NCBI RefSeq assembly: GCF_014645195.1
Contig: NZ_BMLK01000008.1
Span: 62,001 to 126,000, forward strand
Length of the DNA stretch: 64,000 nt
From: Novosphingobium indicum
GTDB taxonomy: Bacteria; Pseudomonadota; Alphaproteobacteria; Sphingomonadales; Sphingomonadaceae
Direction of reading: 5' to 3'
The notes under the pieces are model-generated. The model was given only the letters and a program-made list of their open reading frames with translations, was not told where the DNA came from and did not search any database. A program made the translations under genes and the position numbers. The first letter of the stretch is position 1; each line of letters starts with the position of its first letter. This document shows positions 45,824 to 53,160 of the stretch, one piece after another.

Positions 45824-46333
45824 TCAAACGTCGAACGGCTCGAAACCGAGGCGCTTGGCCCGGCTCACAATCTGGTCATCGCTCAGGATCGAGAAGTTGC
45901 GTTTCCAGTGCGTGCCCTTCGCATTGGGCTTGCCGCTGGCATCGCAGCGGTAGACCGAACCGTAGTGCCGCAGGAACTCGGCCGCCTGTCCCGCCAGCGT
46001 GAAGTCGCGGTTGGTCATGAGTGGGCGCTCCACGAAACCGCGTGTCCGGAACGTGCCGCCGCCCGAGAAGCTGGGCCGCTTGGCGCGCTCGTGCTTCACC
46101 ATGCCCATTTCACGGCGCCAGCGCGTCACGGTGCTGAGCGAGGTGTGGTAGTGCCGGGCCGCGCCCTGCGATCCCATGACCCGCACGACCTTCGCGAAGT
46201 CGTCGGGGGCCTCGCGCTTCAACCCCTTGTATCCGCAGGACCTGCACCGACCGCGAGAATACGGGCTGATCGGCGTGCCGCAATCGACGCAGTGGTGCCC
46301 CCGAAAGCTGGCCGGCGGTGTGGTCTCTTTCAT
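45824..46333 (-). CDS. Zinc-ribbon and helix-turn-helix DNA-binding protein
   Basis: A 169-residue protein. The N-terminal Cys-x2-Cys...Cys-x2-Cys (HCVDCGTPI, RCRSCGYKG) fits a zinc ribbon. A homeodomain-like HTH follows (SQGAARHYHTSLSTVTRWRR). The C-terminal part (NFSILSDDQIVSRAKRLGF) may bind DNA too. The ATG at 46333 has AGGGGAG eight bases upstream. Position before terS suggests control of late genes or packaging. Confidence 0.68.
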   Translation of the reverse strand: MKETTPPASFRGHHCVDCGTPISPYSRGRCRSCGYKGLKREAPDDFAKVVRVMGSQGAARHYHTSLSTVTRWRREMGMVKHERAKRPSFSGGGTFRTRGFVERPLMTNRDFTLAGQAAEFLRHYGSVYRCDASGKPNAKGTHWKRNFSILSDDQIVSRAKRLGFEPFDV

Positions 46334-46357
46334 GGCTATGGCTCCCCTTGCGTACAT

Positions 46358-46657
46358 TCAGCCCCTCTTGCTCCAGTTTGCGATGATCTCGGCCCGCACG
46401 CGCTGGCGGTAGCGATGCGCTTCGGAGCTCAGCTTGCGGATATTCATGTGCGACGGCAGGACCGTCACGACGTTGCCGTCCTCGACCGCGATGCGATTGC
46501 CGCTGGCGAGGCGGATGTAGATCGAGCCGCGCGGCGCGAAGTCGACCGCTGCTGTCACCGCCGCGCTCTTGAGCAGAGCGAGCGCCTGCGCCTCGGACTT
46601 GAGGCCAGGGATCCGTTCCATGGCGCGGGCGATGGCATGGGCGGTGACACGGATCAT
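46358..46657 (-). CDS. Hypothetical phage protein
   Basis: A 99-residue protein starting MIRVTAHAIARAMERIPGLK. Residues 35-70 are beta-rich (FAPRGSIYIRLASGNRIAVE). The layout (HAxxRxxERxP, then V-DG--V-TVLP) resembles small DUF4258/RelE-like RNA-binding folds, but no antitoxin is adjacent. It is coupled to its upstream neighbour by a 1-bp overlap. Confidence 0.6.
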   Translation of the reverse strand: MIRVTAHAIARAMERIPGLKSEAQALALLKSAAVTAAVDFAPRGSIYIRLASGNRIAVEDGNVVTVLPSHMNIRKLSSEAHRYRQRVRAEIIANWSKRG

Positions 46658-46857
46658 TACAGCCCCGCCTCCTGCAGCGCGTTCTCGATCAGGTCCCGGT
46701 GCAGGTCCGTGAACCGGCCCTCCCTGATCCCGGCCCTGAGCTCGACGCGGGTGAACGCGCAGCGGCCTTCGCGGGCGTTCTGGATCAGGCCGAGGACGGT
46801 GCCGTTGCCGCCGCGATGATGCGTGGTCGAGGCCGGGGCGAAGAGGTCGGGCGGCAT
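46657..46857 (-). CDS. Small hypothetical protein (66 aa)
   Basis: A 66-residue protein (MPPDLFAPASTTHHRGGNGT and an amphipathic helix FTDLHRDLIENALQEAGL). It is coupled to the gene downstream. The layout (short polar start, two helices) is that of small phage DNA-binding or accessory proteins, but nothing specific was recognised. Confidence 0.5.
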   Translation of the reverse strand: MPPDLFAPASTTHHRGGNGTVLGLIQNAREGRCAFTRVELRAGIREGRFTDLHRDLIENALQEAGL

Positions 46858-46859
46858 GG

Positions 46860-47408
46860 TCAGATGTTCCCGCCGGTGCGGCGAACATGCTCGTTGAACT
46901 CGTGCTGGGACCAGCCCTCCGAGACGAAGCGCGACACACGGATGTTGATGTCCTCGACCTCGCCCGGTTCCGGCTTCCAGTATCCGGACCGCTCCCCGGC
47001 ATCGGTGCGGCGGGCTTCCTCGGCGCGCCAGCCTTCGAGCCGCTCGACGTAGCGCTGGCGCGAGCCGTCAGGCATGTGGCGAACCGCGATGCGGAAGAAC
47101 CAATCCATGCCCTTGGCGCGAGCCTCTCGGTTGCCATCCTCGACCATCCGCTCGAGGTCGCAGAATGCGCCGGGTGCTTGGGCAGCCTGCATGTCCTCGA
47201 TGATGGCGTGCAACTCGCTGGCCTTGGGCAGGTACGGCTTGACGTGAACCCAGCGCTCGATCGCGCGGGCCAGCAGGTCGGGATTGGCTTCGGCCATGTC
47301 CTCGGAGAGCAAGGCGATGCGTGCGCCATGGGCCTGCAGGTCAGCTTGACGGGAGGGCTCGTAGCGAAGACCGAGGCTGCCAATCAGCGTCCGAATCTGC
47401 GGTGGCAC
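46860..47408 (-). CDS. Hypothetical replication-region protein
   Basis: A 182-residue helical protein if started at the GTG at 47408, which has AGGA six bases upstream. The open frame continues to 47513 but that part reads as an out-of-frame copy of the upstream gene. It contains ALLSEDMAEANPDLLARAIE and RWVHVKPYLPKASELHAIIE, a pattern common in unnamed phage proteins next to replication genes. It overlaps the origin-bearing gene by 68 bp. Confidence 0.6.
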   Translation of the reverse strand: MPPQIRTLIGSLGLRYEPSRQADLQAHGARIALLSEDMAEANPDLLARAIERWVHVKPYLPKASELHAIIEDMQAAQAPGAFCDLERMVEDGNREARAKGMDWFFRIAVRHMPDGSRQRYVERLEGWRAEEARRTDAGERSGYWKPEPGEVEDINIRVSRFVSEGWSQHEFNEHVRRTGGNI

Positions 47409-48081
47409 GGATTTCCTGCTCGGCGGCGAGGAACATGTCGAGGCAGGGATTTGGCCGCTCGCCACGCGGGCCGGCAGATCGTGAAACGGGCTGTTGCTGA
47501 GACTGTCGGTCATTTCGGGTTTCTCTCGGGTCGTAGGCTCCGCCCCATCCTCGGGCGACGATGGCTTCCAGCAGGCGGCCGGGTGGCCATTCGTCGTCGA
47601 CCATGGCCATCAGGTCCCGGATGAACTTGGTGTGCGCCGTGGCGGTGTTGGTCAGCCGCTTGGACTTCCGGTTTTTCAGGAGATCGGACCACACTGCCGG
47701 GTCTGCCCACTCCGGACGAGGGAACGGGTCGGCCTTACGCGTGCGCGGGGATTCACATTCCGGGTGGGTATGGGTGGGGGGGTTAGAATTATTTTCATTG
47801 GGGGGGCGGGAAAGGGAGGGCTGATCGGGACAGTCCCCGGACGGTCCCGGTACTGTCCCGTCTGTGTCCCGGGACGGTCCCGGGACATCATCGGATTTGT
47901 CCCGGGACATCGAGCGCTGGCGGCGCTTCTTGTCCCGGGCGGCCGTGCGCTTCGCCTCGAGCTCTTCCAAGGCCATGCCTGCGCGTTGCTCGGCTTCTTC
48001 GATGGCCCGAACGGCGATGAGGATTGCCTCCATGGGCGCGCCCGCATCGCTCATGGCCTGCATGAGTTCCGACACCTTCAC
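47341..48081 (-). CDS. Putative phage replication protein carrying the origin-like array
   Basis: A 246-residue protein started by GTG at 48081, overlapping the VRR-NUC stop as GTGA. The N-terminal part is helical (MEAILIAVRAIEEAEQRAGM), followed by a basic RDKKRRQR stretch. Residues about 48-100 are low-complexity (DVPGPSRDTDGTVPGPSG), encoded by the phased GTCCCGGGAC array. The C-terminal part (LTNTATAHTKFIRDLMAMVD, LLEAIVARGWGGAYDP) resembles the end of phage replisome-organiser proteins. By position and by the DNA array inside it, a lambda O-like role is proposed. Confidence 0.65.
   Translation of the reverse strand: MKVSELMQAMSDAGAPMEAILIAVRAIEEAEQRAGMALEELEAKRTAARDKKRRQRSMSRDKSDDVPGPSRDTDGTVPGPSGDCPDQPSLSRPPNENNSNPPTHTHPECESPRTRKADPFPRPEWADPAVWSDLLKNRKSKRLTNTATAHTKFIRDLMAMVDDEWPPGRLLEAIVARGWGGAYDPRETRNDRQSQQQPVSRSAGPRGERPNPCLDMFLAAEQEIRATADSDADWQPRSSLRALPSS
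47783..47941. other. Candidate phage replication origin: AT-rich patch plus 11-bp-phased iterons
   Basis: Sites matching the palindrome GTCCCGGGAC begin at 47833, 47844, 47855, 47866, 47877, 47899 and 47932: intervals of 11, 11, 11, 11, 22 and 33 bp. Three (47866, 47877, 47899) are perfect, two (47833, 47844) differ by one base, and two (47855, 47932) are partial. A half-site lies one step earlier at 47822. Next to them TTAGAATTATTTTCATT (47783-47799, 15 of 17 A/T) stands out in GC-rich DNA between G-runs. Helically phased sites beside an unwinding element inside a replication gene is the lambda-type origin layout. Confidence 0.65.
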
Positions 48082-48521
48082 GACAGCACCCCCGCATCCC
48101 GCAGGATCTGCAACCCGCCCTCGGCGCTGCGCACGACATGGTGCGGCACGCCCATGGCCTCGCACCAGTCGCGGAAGTCCTTCTGCCCCTCCGTCATGCT
48201 GCCGTTCTTCGATTTGAACTCGATGGCGAGCGAGCTGTCGCACATCATGAACAGGTAGTCCGCCGTGCCGGTGATCAGACCCAGCGCACGGGCGAGGGCG
48301 ACCTGTGCGGGCACGATGACCTTGCCTCCGGGCCCCTTGCGCACCATGCCGGCGAGTTCATTCGCCGGGTGGGTGAACACGGCCCGCAACCGCCCCTCCA
48401 GCGCTGCGGCGCGAAGCTCGGTCGCGAACGCCAGGCACTCGCTATCCTCCGGTCCGATCCGGACGGAGCGCGAGAGGCCCCGGTACTGCATCAGGCGCAC
48501 GAGGAAGGCAGGCGTTGGCAT
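48078..48521 (-). CDS. VRR-NUC domain nuclease
   Basis: A 147-residue protein whose second half has the VRR-NUC core: LFMMCDSSLAIEFKSKNGSM with the E-x-K of PD-(D/E)XK nucleases, then EGQKDFRDWCEAMGVPHHVV. The start at 48521 overlaps the upstream stop by one base; the longer frame is not protein-like. Such phage enzymes cut branched DNA in recombination or replication. Confidence 0.85.
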   Translation of the reverse strand: MPTPAFLVRLMQYRGLSRSVRIGPEDSECLAFATELRAAALEGRLRAVFTHPANELAGMVRKGPGGKVIVPAQVALARALGLITGTADYLFMMCDSSLAIEFKSKNGSMTEGQKDFRDWCEAMGVPHHVVRSAEGGLQILRDAGVLS

Positions 48522-49252
48522 CAGGCAGCCGCCCTCAGCGCCGCGAGGAGCGTCTGCGAGCCTTTGCCGATATCGGCGTGGAACCGGTGGGAATCGTCCT
48601 GCTCTTCGCCTTGTGAGGAAAAGTCGTTCCTCGGTTTGATCGACGGTTTGTAAGAGATGGCCGGTGGAGCAATGGGGCGACAAACGAGAAGCTTGCGTTC
48701 GTTCGGCACCGTTTCCGGCGGTGTCGTTTCGGTAGGCGCCTCTTCAATCGGCTTGGTGCGCACGGCATCGAGAAAATCTGCGTAGTCGGGGCGCGATGCC
48801 TCCAGATCACGCGCGCGCCGAATGCTGCTCAGAACGGTCGTATGGTCCTTGCGGCATACCGCTCGGGCTATCTGGGGTTGGCTATGGTAGCACTCCGCCC
48901 CGATCAGGCAGACCGCGTGACGGATCATCACAATGGGGCGCTTGCGCGAAGGCCCCTTGATATCGGCCACCGTGACGTTGGCATGGTAGGCAGCGGCTGC
49001 GAGAATGTCGGCCATTCGGCGCGTCCGGACACGCGGGGGCATGTTGTTCTCGGCGCAGCGGCGCACAGTATAGTCGGACAGGCCTAGCTCACGAGCCACC
49101 TGGGCGACGGGTAGCCCGGCGGAAAGCATCGTCACGATCCTGGCTTCGTTCAACAGCCGATTGACCGTGCGGGCCTCGTTGTGGTGCGTGACGCACAGGC
49201 CCCCTTTCGTTTCCGCCTTGATCGGGCGCCTGCAGATGTCGCAAATCTTCAT
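48521..49252 (-). CDS. DnaA domain IV-containing phage replication protein
   Basis: A 243-residue protein. The N-terminus has Cys/His pairs (CDICRRPI, CVTHH), possibly binding zinc, and an HTH (GLPVAQVARELGLSDYTVRR). Residues about 90-145 match DnaA domain IV, the DnaA-box reader: KRPIVMIRHAVCLIGAECYH, QIARAVCRKDHTTVLSSIRR. It lacks the AAA+ ATPase domain. It may mark the phage origin or copy DnaA binding sites. Confidence 0.78.
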   Translation of the reverse strand: MKICDICRRPIKAETKGGLCVTHHNEARTVNRLLNEARIVTMLSAGLPVAQVARELGLSDYTVRRCAENNMPPRVRTRRMADILAAAAYHANVTVADIKGPSRKRPIVMIRHAVCLIGAECYHSQPQIARAVCRKDHTTVLSSIRRARDLEASRPDYADFLDAVRTKPIEEAPTETTPPETVPNERKLLVCRPIAPPAISYKPSIKPRNDFSSQGEEQDDSHRFHADIGKGSQTLLAALRAAA

Positions 49253-49261
49253 GTACGGGCC

Positions 49262-49495
49262 TCACAGCATCATGAGTTGCGGATCGGGGTTGTTCGCGAT
49301 CCATTCGGTCCGGGCCTCGCGCGCCGTGATGAGCGCTTCGGCGGCCTCAGCGAGTTCGGTCTGGGCCCGGTCGAGGCGTTCGGAGGCTCGGCGCACCCGG
49401 CGTTCAGCGCAGGCGACGATCTCCTCGTGCCGCTCAAGCGTCGGTTCGGCGGCCGTCAGGGCCTTGCGGAGATGGTCCTGATCGTCGGTCAGCAT
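49262..49495 (-). CDS. Small coiled-coil hypothetical protein
   Basis: A 77-residue, almost wholly helical protein (RRVRRASERLDRAQTELAEA) from the ATG at 49495. It lies close behind the HTH gene. No family was recognised; a small DNA-region accessory protein is possible. Confidence 0.5.
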   Translation of the reverse strand: MLTDDQDHLRKALTAAEPTLERHEEIVACAERRVRRASERLDRAQTELAEAAEALITAREARTEWIANNPDPQLMML

Positions 49496-49497
49496 GG

Positions 49498-49947
49498 TCA
49501 AGCCGCCGGGCGAAGTTTGGAAAGCTGCTCCTCGATCGCATCGCGCGCGTTTTCGAGCACGGCGCGGTTGGCGCGGATCATCTCGAGCGGGATTTCGTCG
49601 CTCTTGGTCAGGGCGTCCGAGAGCGTCATTGCCGCCTGCAGCACGCTATGCGCGGCGAGACGGTCATCCACGGATCCGGGGCGGCTCTCGACGCACAGGC
49701 GGTCGAAGTACCCTGTGAACCGTCCGTTCCACTCCCGCTTGCCGCGACCGAAGGTGACGGCGTTCATGGTCGCGGTGCCCTCGGCATATTTCGAGGCCTG
49801 ATCGTCGGAAACGCCGAGGATTGCGCCCACATCGGACCATGTCAGGCCGTCTTCGGCTTTGATCTCGGAGATAGCCCGGCCCAATGCTGCAAGTGCGTTG
49901 GAAGCGGAATAGGCCGGTCGTTTCCCGGCGATTGTCGGGTTAGACAT
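49498..49947 (-). CDS. HTH (XRE-like) regulatory protein
   Basis: A 149-residue protein with an HTH around residues 28-60 (EDGLTWSDVGAILGVSDDQA) and a long helical C-terminal part. The ATG at 49947 overlaps the stop of the 52-residue gene before it. Similar proteins occur in the early regions of alphaproteobacterial prophages. It may control the replication or late operon. Confidence 0.68.
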   Translation of the reverse strand: MSNPTIAGKRPAYSASNALAALGRAISEIKAEDGLTWSDVGAILGVSDDQASKYAEGTATMNAVTFGRGKREWNGRFTGYFDRLCVESRPGSVDDRLAAHSVLQAAMTLSDALTKSDEIPLEMIRANRAVLENARDAIEEQLSKLRPAA

Positions 49948-50098
49948 AGTATATTCCCGTGGTATGAAATTTCTGAAACTCGCCTTGCACCGCAGCATCG
50001 TCGTTCGCGGGATGCGCGCACGCGGTGAAGTGATGGCGCCAGTGGGCCAGTGCTGCAGTGCGGACGATTGCGCGGCGGAAGTCGGCTTTCGTGGCCAT
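49940..50098 (-). CDS. Small hypothetical protein (52 aa)
   Basis: A 52-residue frame starting MATKADFRRAIVRTAALAHW, with GGAGG nine bases upstream of the ATG. Its stop overlaps the start of the next gene. The good ribosome site and coupling support it. Confidence 0.55.
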   Translation of the reverse strand: MATKADFRRAIVRTAALAHWRHHFTACAHPANDDAAVQGEFQKFHTTGIYYV

Positions 50099-50194
50099 CT
50101 ATGCGGCCCTCCGCAGGGCGCAGGCGATCAGCGCGCCCGACAGGACGAGCATCGCAGCAAAGGGGCCGAAGGCTTGGGCGTATTGCTCGAGCAT
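50099..50194 (-). CDS. Small membrane peptide (31 aa)
   Basis: A 31-residue frame, MLEQYAQAFGPFAAMLVLSG and a hydrophobic continuation ending RRAA, forming one membrane helix. GAGG lies nine bases upstream. It lies directly between the GP88-like gene and the 52-residue gene. Confidence 0.5.
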   Translation of the reverse strand: MLEQYAQAFGPFAAMLVLSGALIACALRRAA

Positions 50195-50197
50195 GGC

Positions 50198-50965
50198 CTA
50201 ATGCCTCACGAACTCGACGGGACGGTCGAGCGGCATGGCCCAGCACAACGCACACGTACCGCAGCACCGCTTGCCCTTGGGGTCGGACTGCGCGGGGCAG
50301 ACGACATGCTCGCTGTCCTCGTGCCGGTCGATCACGAGACTGTCCCGGCCCGAGAAGCGGATTGCGCAGCGGCCCGGGTTCTCGGCATTCATGGCCGTCA
50401 CTGCGGCGCCGATGTCGGTTCCGGGCTGGCGCGCCGTGAAGCCGAACACGTGAAGGGCAGGGCACTCGGCGAGCAGGTGGCGCCACAGGTTCGCGTAGGC
50501 CACGCTGTAGAAGTCGCCCAGGATGTGCAGCCGCACAGCGAACCCGCTGGGATGCTTGCGCTCAAGCTCGACGATTTCGTCGATGAGGCGCACCTCGAGG
50601 TCGATGCCGTGCATGTGCCGGCGCGACCAGTTCATGTTCGAGCCGTAGCAAGTGGCCCACTCGCTGCAGCTGCGCGGACAGGTCGCGCGCTCCTCCAGCG
50701 TGAGGGTGTAGAGCGGGAAGCCCTTCCACCGGCCCTTGGTGACCTTCACGCCGATCTTGCGCTGGTTGGTGCCCGAGACGAGCAGGCGCGGGCTGTCGTC
50801 GGGATGGACGACGCGCGAAGGGAAGATGGTGCGGCCCTCGCGCATGGCGGGATGATCCGGCATCAGGGTGATGCGGGCCCCGGTGCCTTTGACCGGCTTG
50901 TTGGCGATGCGGTGGTGCGGGCCTCCGTACTGGATCGCGCGCGGAGTGGGTTGGCGGGCGGTCAT
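50198..50965 (-). CDS. GP88-family (mycobacteriophage gp88-like) protein with cysteine motif
   Basis: A 255-residue protein. The core Cys96-x3-Cys100-x5-Cys106 (ATCPRSCSEWATCYGSNMNW) and RLHILGDFYSVAYANLWRHL match phage GP88 proteins; more cysteines near the end (KRCCGTCALCW) could bind a metal or Fe-S cluster. Function is unknown. It is the second gene of the leftward early operon after the Cro-like gene. Confidence 0.75.
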   Translation of the reverse strand: MTARQPTPRAIQYGGPHHRIANKPVKGTGARITLMPDHPAMREGRTIFPSRVVHPDDSPRLLVSGTNQRKIGVKVTKGRWKGFPLYTLTLEERATCPRSCSEWATCYGSNMNWSRRHMHGIDLEVRLIDEIVELERKHPSGFAVRLHILGDFYSVAYANLWRHLLAECPALHVFGFTARQPGTDIGAAVTAMNAENPGRCAIRFSGRDSLVIDRHEDSEHVVCPAQSDPKGKRCCGTCALCWAMPLDRPVEFVRH

Positions 50966-51174
50966 GCAGCGGCGTCCTGCTGGTCAGGAGACCAGTCTCG
51001 CATCCAGTTGCGAGCCCGCAGTTCAGTTTCCGGCCAGAGCCGTCGACCATTGCGGATGTCGCGCACAAAGTGCGGATCGCTCATCGCTTTTCGGCCAAAC
51101 GTGATCTCAGACATTCCGGCCTCAGCCACAAATGCCTCTATCTCTGCGAGCAGGTCAGGGTGATGCTTGGACAT
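50962..51174 (-). CDS. Cro-like small HTH regulator
   Basis: A 70-residue protein: ITFGRKAMSDPHFVRDIRNG is an HTH-like core as in small phage regulators. It is divergent from the CI-like gene and is the first gene after the leftward early promoter, the position of Cro. The ATG lies only about nine bases from the likely -10 region, so its message may be nearly leaderless. Confidence 0.68.
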   Translation of the reverse strand: MSKHHPDLLAEIEAFVAEAGMSEITFGRKAMSDPHFVRDIRNGRRLWPETELRARNWMRDWSPDQQDAAA

Positions 51175-51182
51175 GACCAAGC

Positions 51183-51236
51183 TTCTAACGTAGGATCAGT
51201 CCTACGGTCAATAGGACAAAGTGGGATAAGTCCTAA
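51183..51236 (-). promoter_or_regulatory. Leftward early promoter with two repressor operators
   Basis: Operator 1 GTAGGATCAGTCCTAC (51190-51205) is a perfect 6-bp inverted repeat with 4-bp spacing. Operator 2 GTGGGATAAGTCCTAA starts 31 bp further, at 51221. On the minus strand TTGACC (51211-51206) abuts operator 1, which therefore fills the promoter spacer; the -10 (about GTTAGAA) is weak. Confidence 0.68.
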
Positions 51237-51273
51237 CCTTCCGCTTGGCGGCGGAAAGTGGGATGCGCCCTAC

Positions 51274-52029
51274 ATGAGCGACGACAGCACGCCTCTGCAG
51301 CGATTCATCCGTCAAGCCGTGGCTTTGATGCCGCAGAAGCGCGACTATTACGACCGAATGTTGCAAGAGAAGCTCGGCACCAAGGGTAAGCCGATCTACG
51401 ATATCGATCGCGGCAAGAGTAAAAACCCCAGCCTGGCTCAACTGAATGCGATCTCCGAGGTATTGGAGCAGCCTAGAGACCTACTGGAGCGCGCGGTGGC
51501 CGGGGAGGACGTTGAGCCGCAAAGCCAATGGTCCGGGGGAGTTTCGGAAAAGAAGGAAGATCTCGACCTCAGAAGCGTCGAGCTTCACGCCTATGCGCTT
51601 GGGCGGGCAAGCGAGACTGAAACCGTAAACATCCAAAAGCTCGACTTATCCCTCTCAATGGGCCCCGGCACTTTGATCGACGAGTGGGTCGAGGCTGAGC
51701 CGGTTTCTTTCGACCTGGCATTCATCCGCGGCATCACCCGCTCGCCGCCCGACCGGCTTAAGCTGGTGACCGGCATCGGTGATAGTATGTATCCCACGCT
51801 CAATTGGGGTGATGTGATCCTGATCGACACCACCGACCGCCAGCTCGCCCGGCAGGACGGCGTCTACTGGATCGACCTCTTCGGCGCCTCCGGTATCAAA
51901 CGCTTGCGAACCGTCGGGCAGGGCAGGGTGCTCGTCATCTCCGACAACCGCGACGTCCCCGATCAGGAAGTCGACGCCGCCGATCTGCGAATTCAGGGAA
52001 GGGCGATCTGGCTGGCAAGGGGGATCTGA
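51274..52029 (+). CDS. CI-like repressor with LexA/S24 peptidase domain
   Basis: A 251-residue repressor. The N-terminal 75 residues hold an HTH (LGTKGKPIYDIDRGKSKNPS, LAQLNAISEVLEQ). The C-terminal S24 domain has Ser in GIGDSMYPTLNWGDVILID and Lys in SGIKRLR, so RecA-triggered self-cleavage is expected. The start at 51274 is preferred; the frame before it covers the operators. It should bind the four operators at 51190-51236 and 54001-54047. Confidence 0.88.
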   Translation: MSDDSTPLQRFIRQAVALMPQKRDYYDRMLQEKLGTKGKPIYDIDRGKSKNPSLAQLNAISEVLEQPRDLLERAVAGEDVEPQSQWSGGVSEKKEDLDLRSVELHAYALGRASETETVNIQKLDLSLSMGPGTLIDEWVEAEPVSFDLAFIRGITRSPPDRLKLVTGIGDSMYPTLNWGDVILIDTTDRQLARQDGVYWIDLFGASGIKRLRTVGQGRVLVISDNRDVPDQEVDAADLRIQGRAIWLARGI

Positions 52030-52033
52030 AGCC

Positions 52034-52342
52034 ATGTCCAAGGATGATTTATACGACCAATTGCGCAGGCAGCAGCTTGAGTTGGCAGTTGCTCAAAAAC
52101 AAATGCACGATAGCTATAAGGAGGCGGTTGAATCGCATTTCTTGGCTGTCGAGAAAGAGATGGCGGTGATTGCTGCGCGCACGTCACTGGGCCTCAGGAA
52201 TGTGGCGTTGGCGATGGATGCTTTGAGGCGCGATGCTCCTGAATTCGACAAGCGTCTCCGTGACATTTTGGAGTCTTCCAACGACTTATGGTCGATGGCT
52301 GAAAGACTGGCCGCCACGGGGGGCGAGAATGGTGGATCTTGA
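52034..52342 (+). CDS. Hypothetical coiled-coil protein downstream of the repressor
   Basis: A 102-residue, helical protein (DDLYDQLRRQQLELAVAQKQ). It follows the CI-like gene by four bases on the same strand, so it should be expressed in the lysogen. The codon use is more AT-rich than that of the structural genes. No family was recognised. Confidence 0.6.
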   Translation: MSKDDLYDQLRRQQLELAVAQKQMHDSYKEAVESHFLAVEKEMAVIAARTSLGLRNVALAMDALRRDAPEFDKRLRDILESSNDLWSMAERLAATGGENGGS

Positions 52343-52637
52343 TCTGAGGTTGCTTCGTGAAGCTTACGACCGGCAAACTGAAGAGTTGCGGCGATTGAAA
52401 AGTGGCGGTGGCGGTGGCACATCCGACGGCATGGAAGGTCGTGTAAATCGTGTTGAAGAACGTCTCGATAGAATCATTGACCGGCTGAGTGCCGTCGAAG
52501 TGTCTATCGCAACGCTGACGGAGCGCGTCGCCCATTTGCCAAGTAAGGGCTTCATTGTGACTGCCATGGGGTCGTCTGTCGCAATCCTCGGCGGCATCGT
52601 GCTCGCCGCGGACCGCTTAAAAGACTTCTTCAATTGA
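52329..52637 (+). CDS. Membrane-anchored coiled-coil protein
   Basis: A 102-residue protein with a coiled coil (GRVNRVEERLDRIIDRLSAV) and a C-terminal membrane helix (FIVTAMGSSVAILGGIVLAA). It overlaps the preceding gene by 14 bp. The XhlA-like layout could suit an inner-membrane exclusion protein; function unproven. Confidence 0.62.
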   Translation: MVDLDLRLLREAYDRQTEELRRLKSGGGGGTSDGMEGRVNRVEERLDRIIDRLSAVEVSIATLTERVAHLPSKGFIVTAMGSSVAILGGIVLAADRLKDFFN

Positions 52638-52740
52638 GCCTTATTCGCTTCACCATTGCCGTCATAGGCTCTAGCCATCAAAACAAATTTGGCCGCGGGT
52701 ATCGCATGCACTGCCGCGCAATCTGGCTGGTGAATGGGAA

Positions 52741-53160
52741 TTGAGCGCCGCAGCAAACCGATGGTTTGACGACGCCTGCAAGCTCAAGGAAGTCGGCGAT
52801 TTTTGTGCGTTAAGAAATGACTGGCGCGGCGCTTACCGTAGCTATGGATCGTCAGTTGAGTACATGCTGAAGGCGTTATATCTTCGCAACACACAGCAAA
52901 GAAGTATGCCTTCACACATGAGAACAGCGGCTTCGCACGATCTGAATTTCGTGGCTCAACAGGCTGGGCTTGGGCAGGCATTAGGGAATTTGAAGGGTGC
53001 CCAGCTCTTTAATTGGCTTACTGTCCGAGACTGGGACCAAGGGCGCAGATATCCGAACCAAGCCTTCCCGGTAAAGGAAGGCAAGGACTTTAGACTTGCA
53101 CTATTGCAGCCTGAATTGGGGATTTGGCAATGGCTATTGAACGAGTGGCACCGGACTTGA
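52741..53160 (+). CDS. HEPN-domain protein
   Basis: A 139-residue helical protein, TTG start at 52741. It has a HEPN-like layout: GDFCALRNDWRGAYRSYGSS then VEYMLKALYLRN, and SHDLNFVAQQAG with the conserved His-x-Leu region. HEPN proteins often are RNA-cutting toxins or nucleotide-transfer partners; a canonical R-x4-6-H was not seen, so activity is uncertain. It is followed, with a 31-bp overlap, by another small gene. Confidence 0.65.
   Translation: MSAAANRWFDDACKLKEVGDFCALRNDWRGAYRSYGSSVEYMLKALYLRNTQQRSMPSHMRTAASHDLNFVAQQAGLGQALGNLKGAQLFNWLTVRDWDQGRRYPNQAFPVKEGKDFRLALLQPELGIWQWLLNEWHRT

Noticed and set aside
47765-47815. Sequencing or assembly artefact at the two G-runs flanking TTAGAATT...
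   Set aside because: The gene frame stays open across both runs and the neighbouring array is orderly, so the sequence is taken as real.
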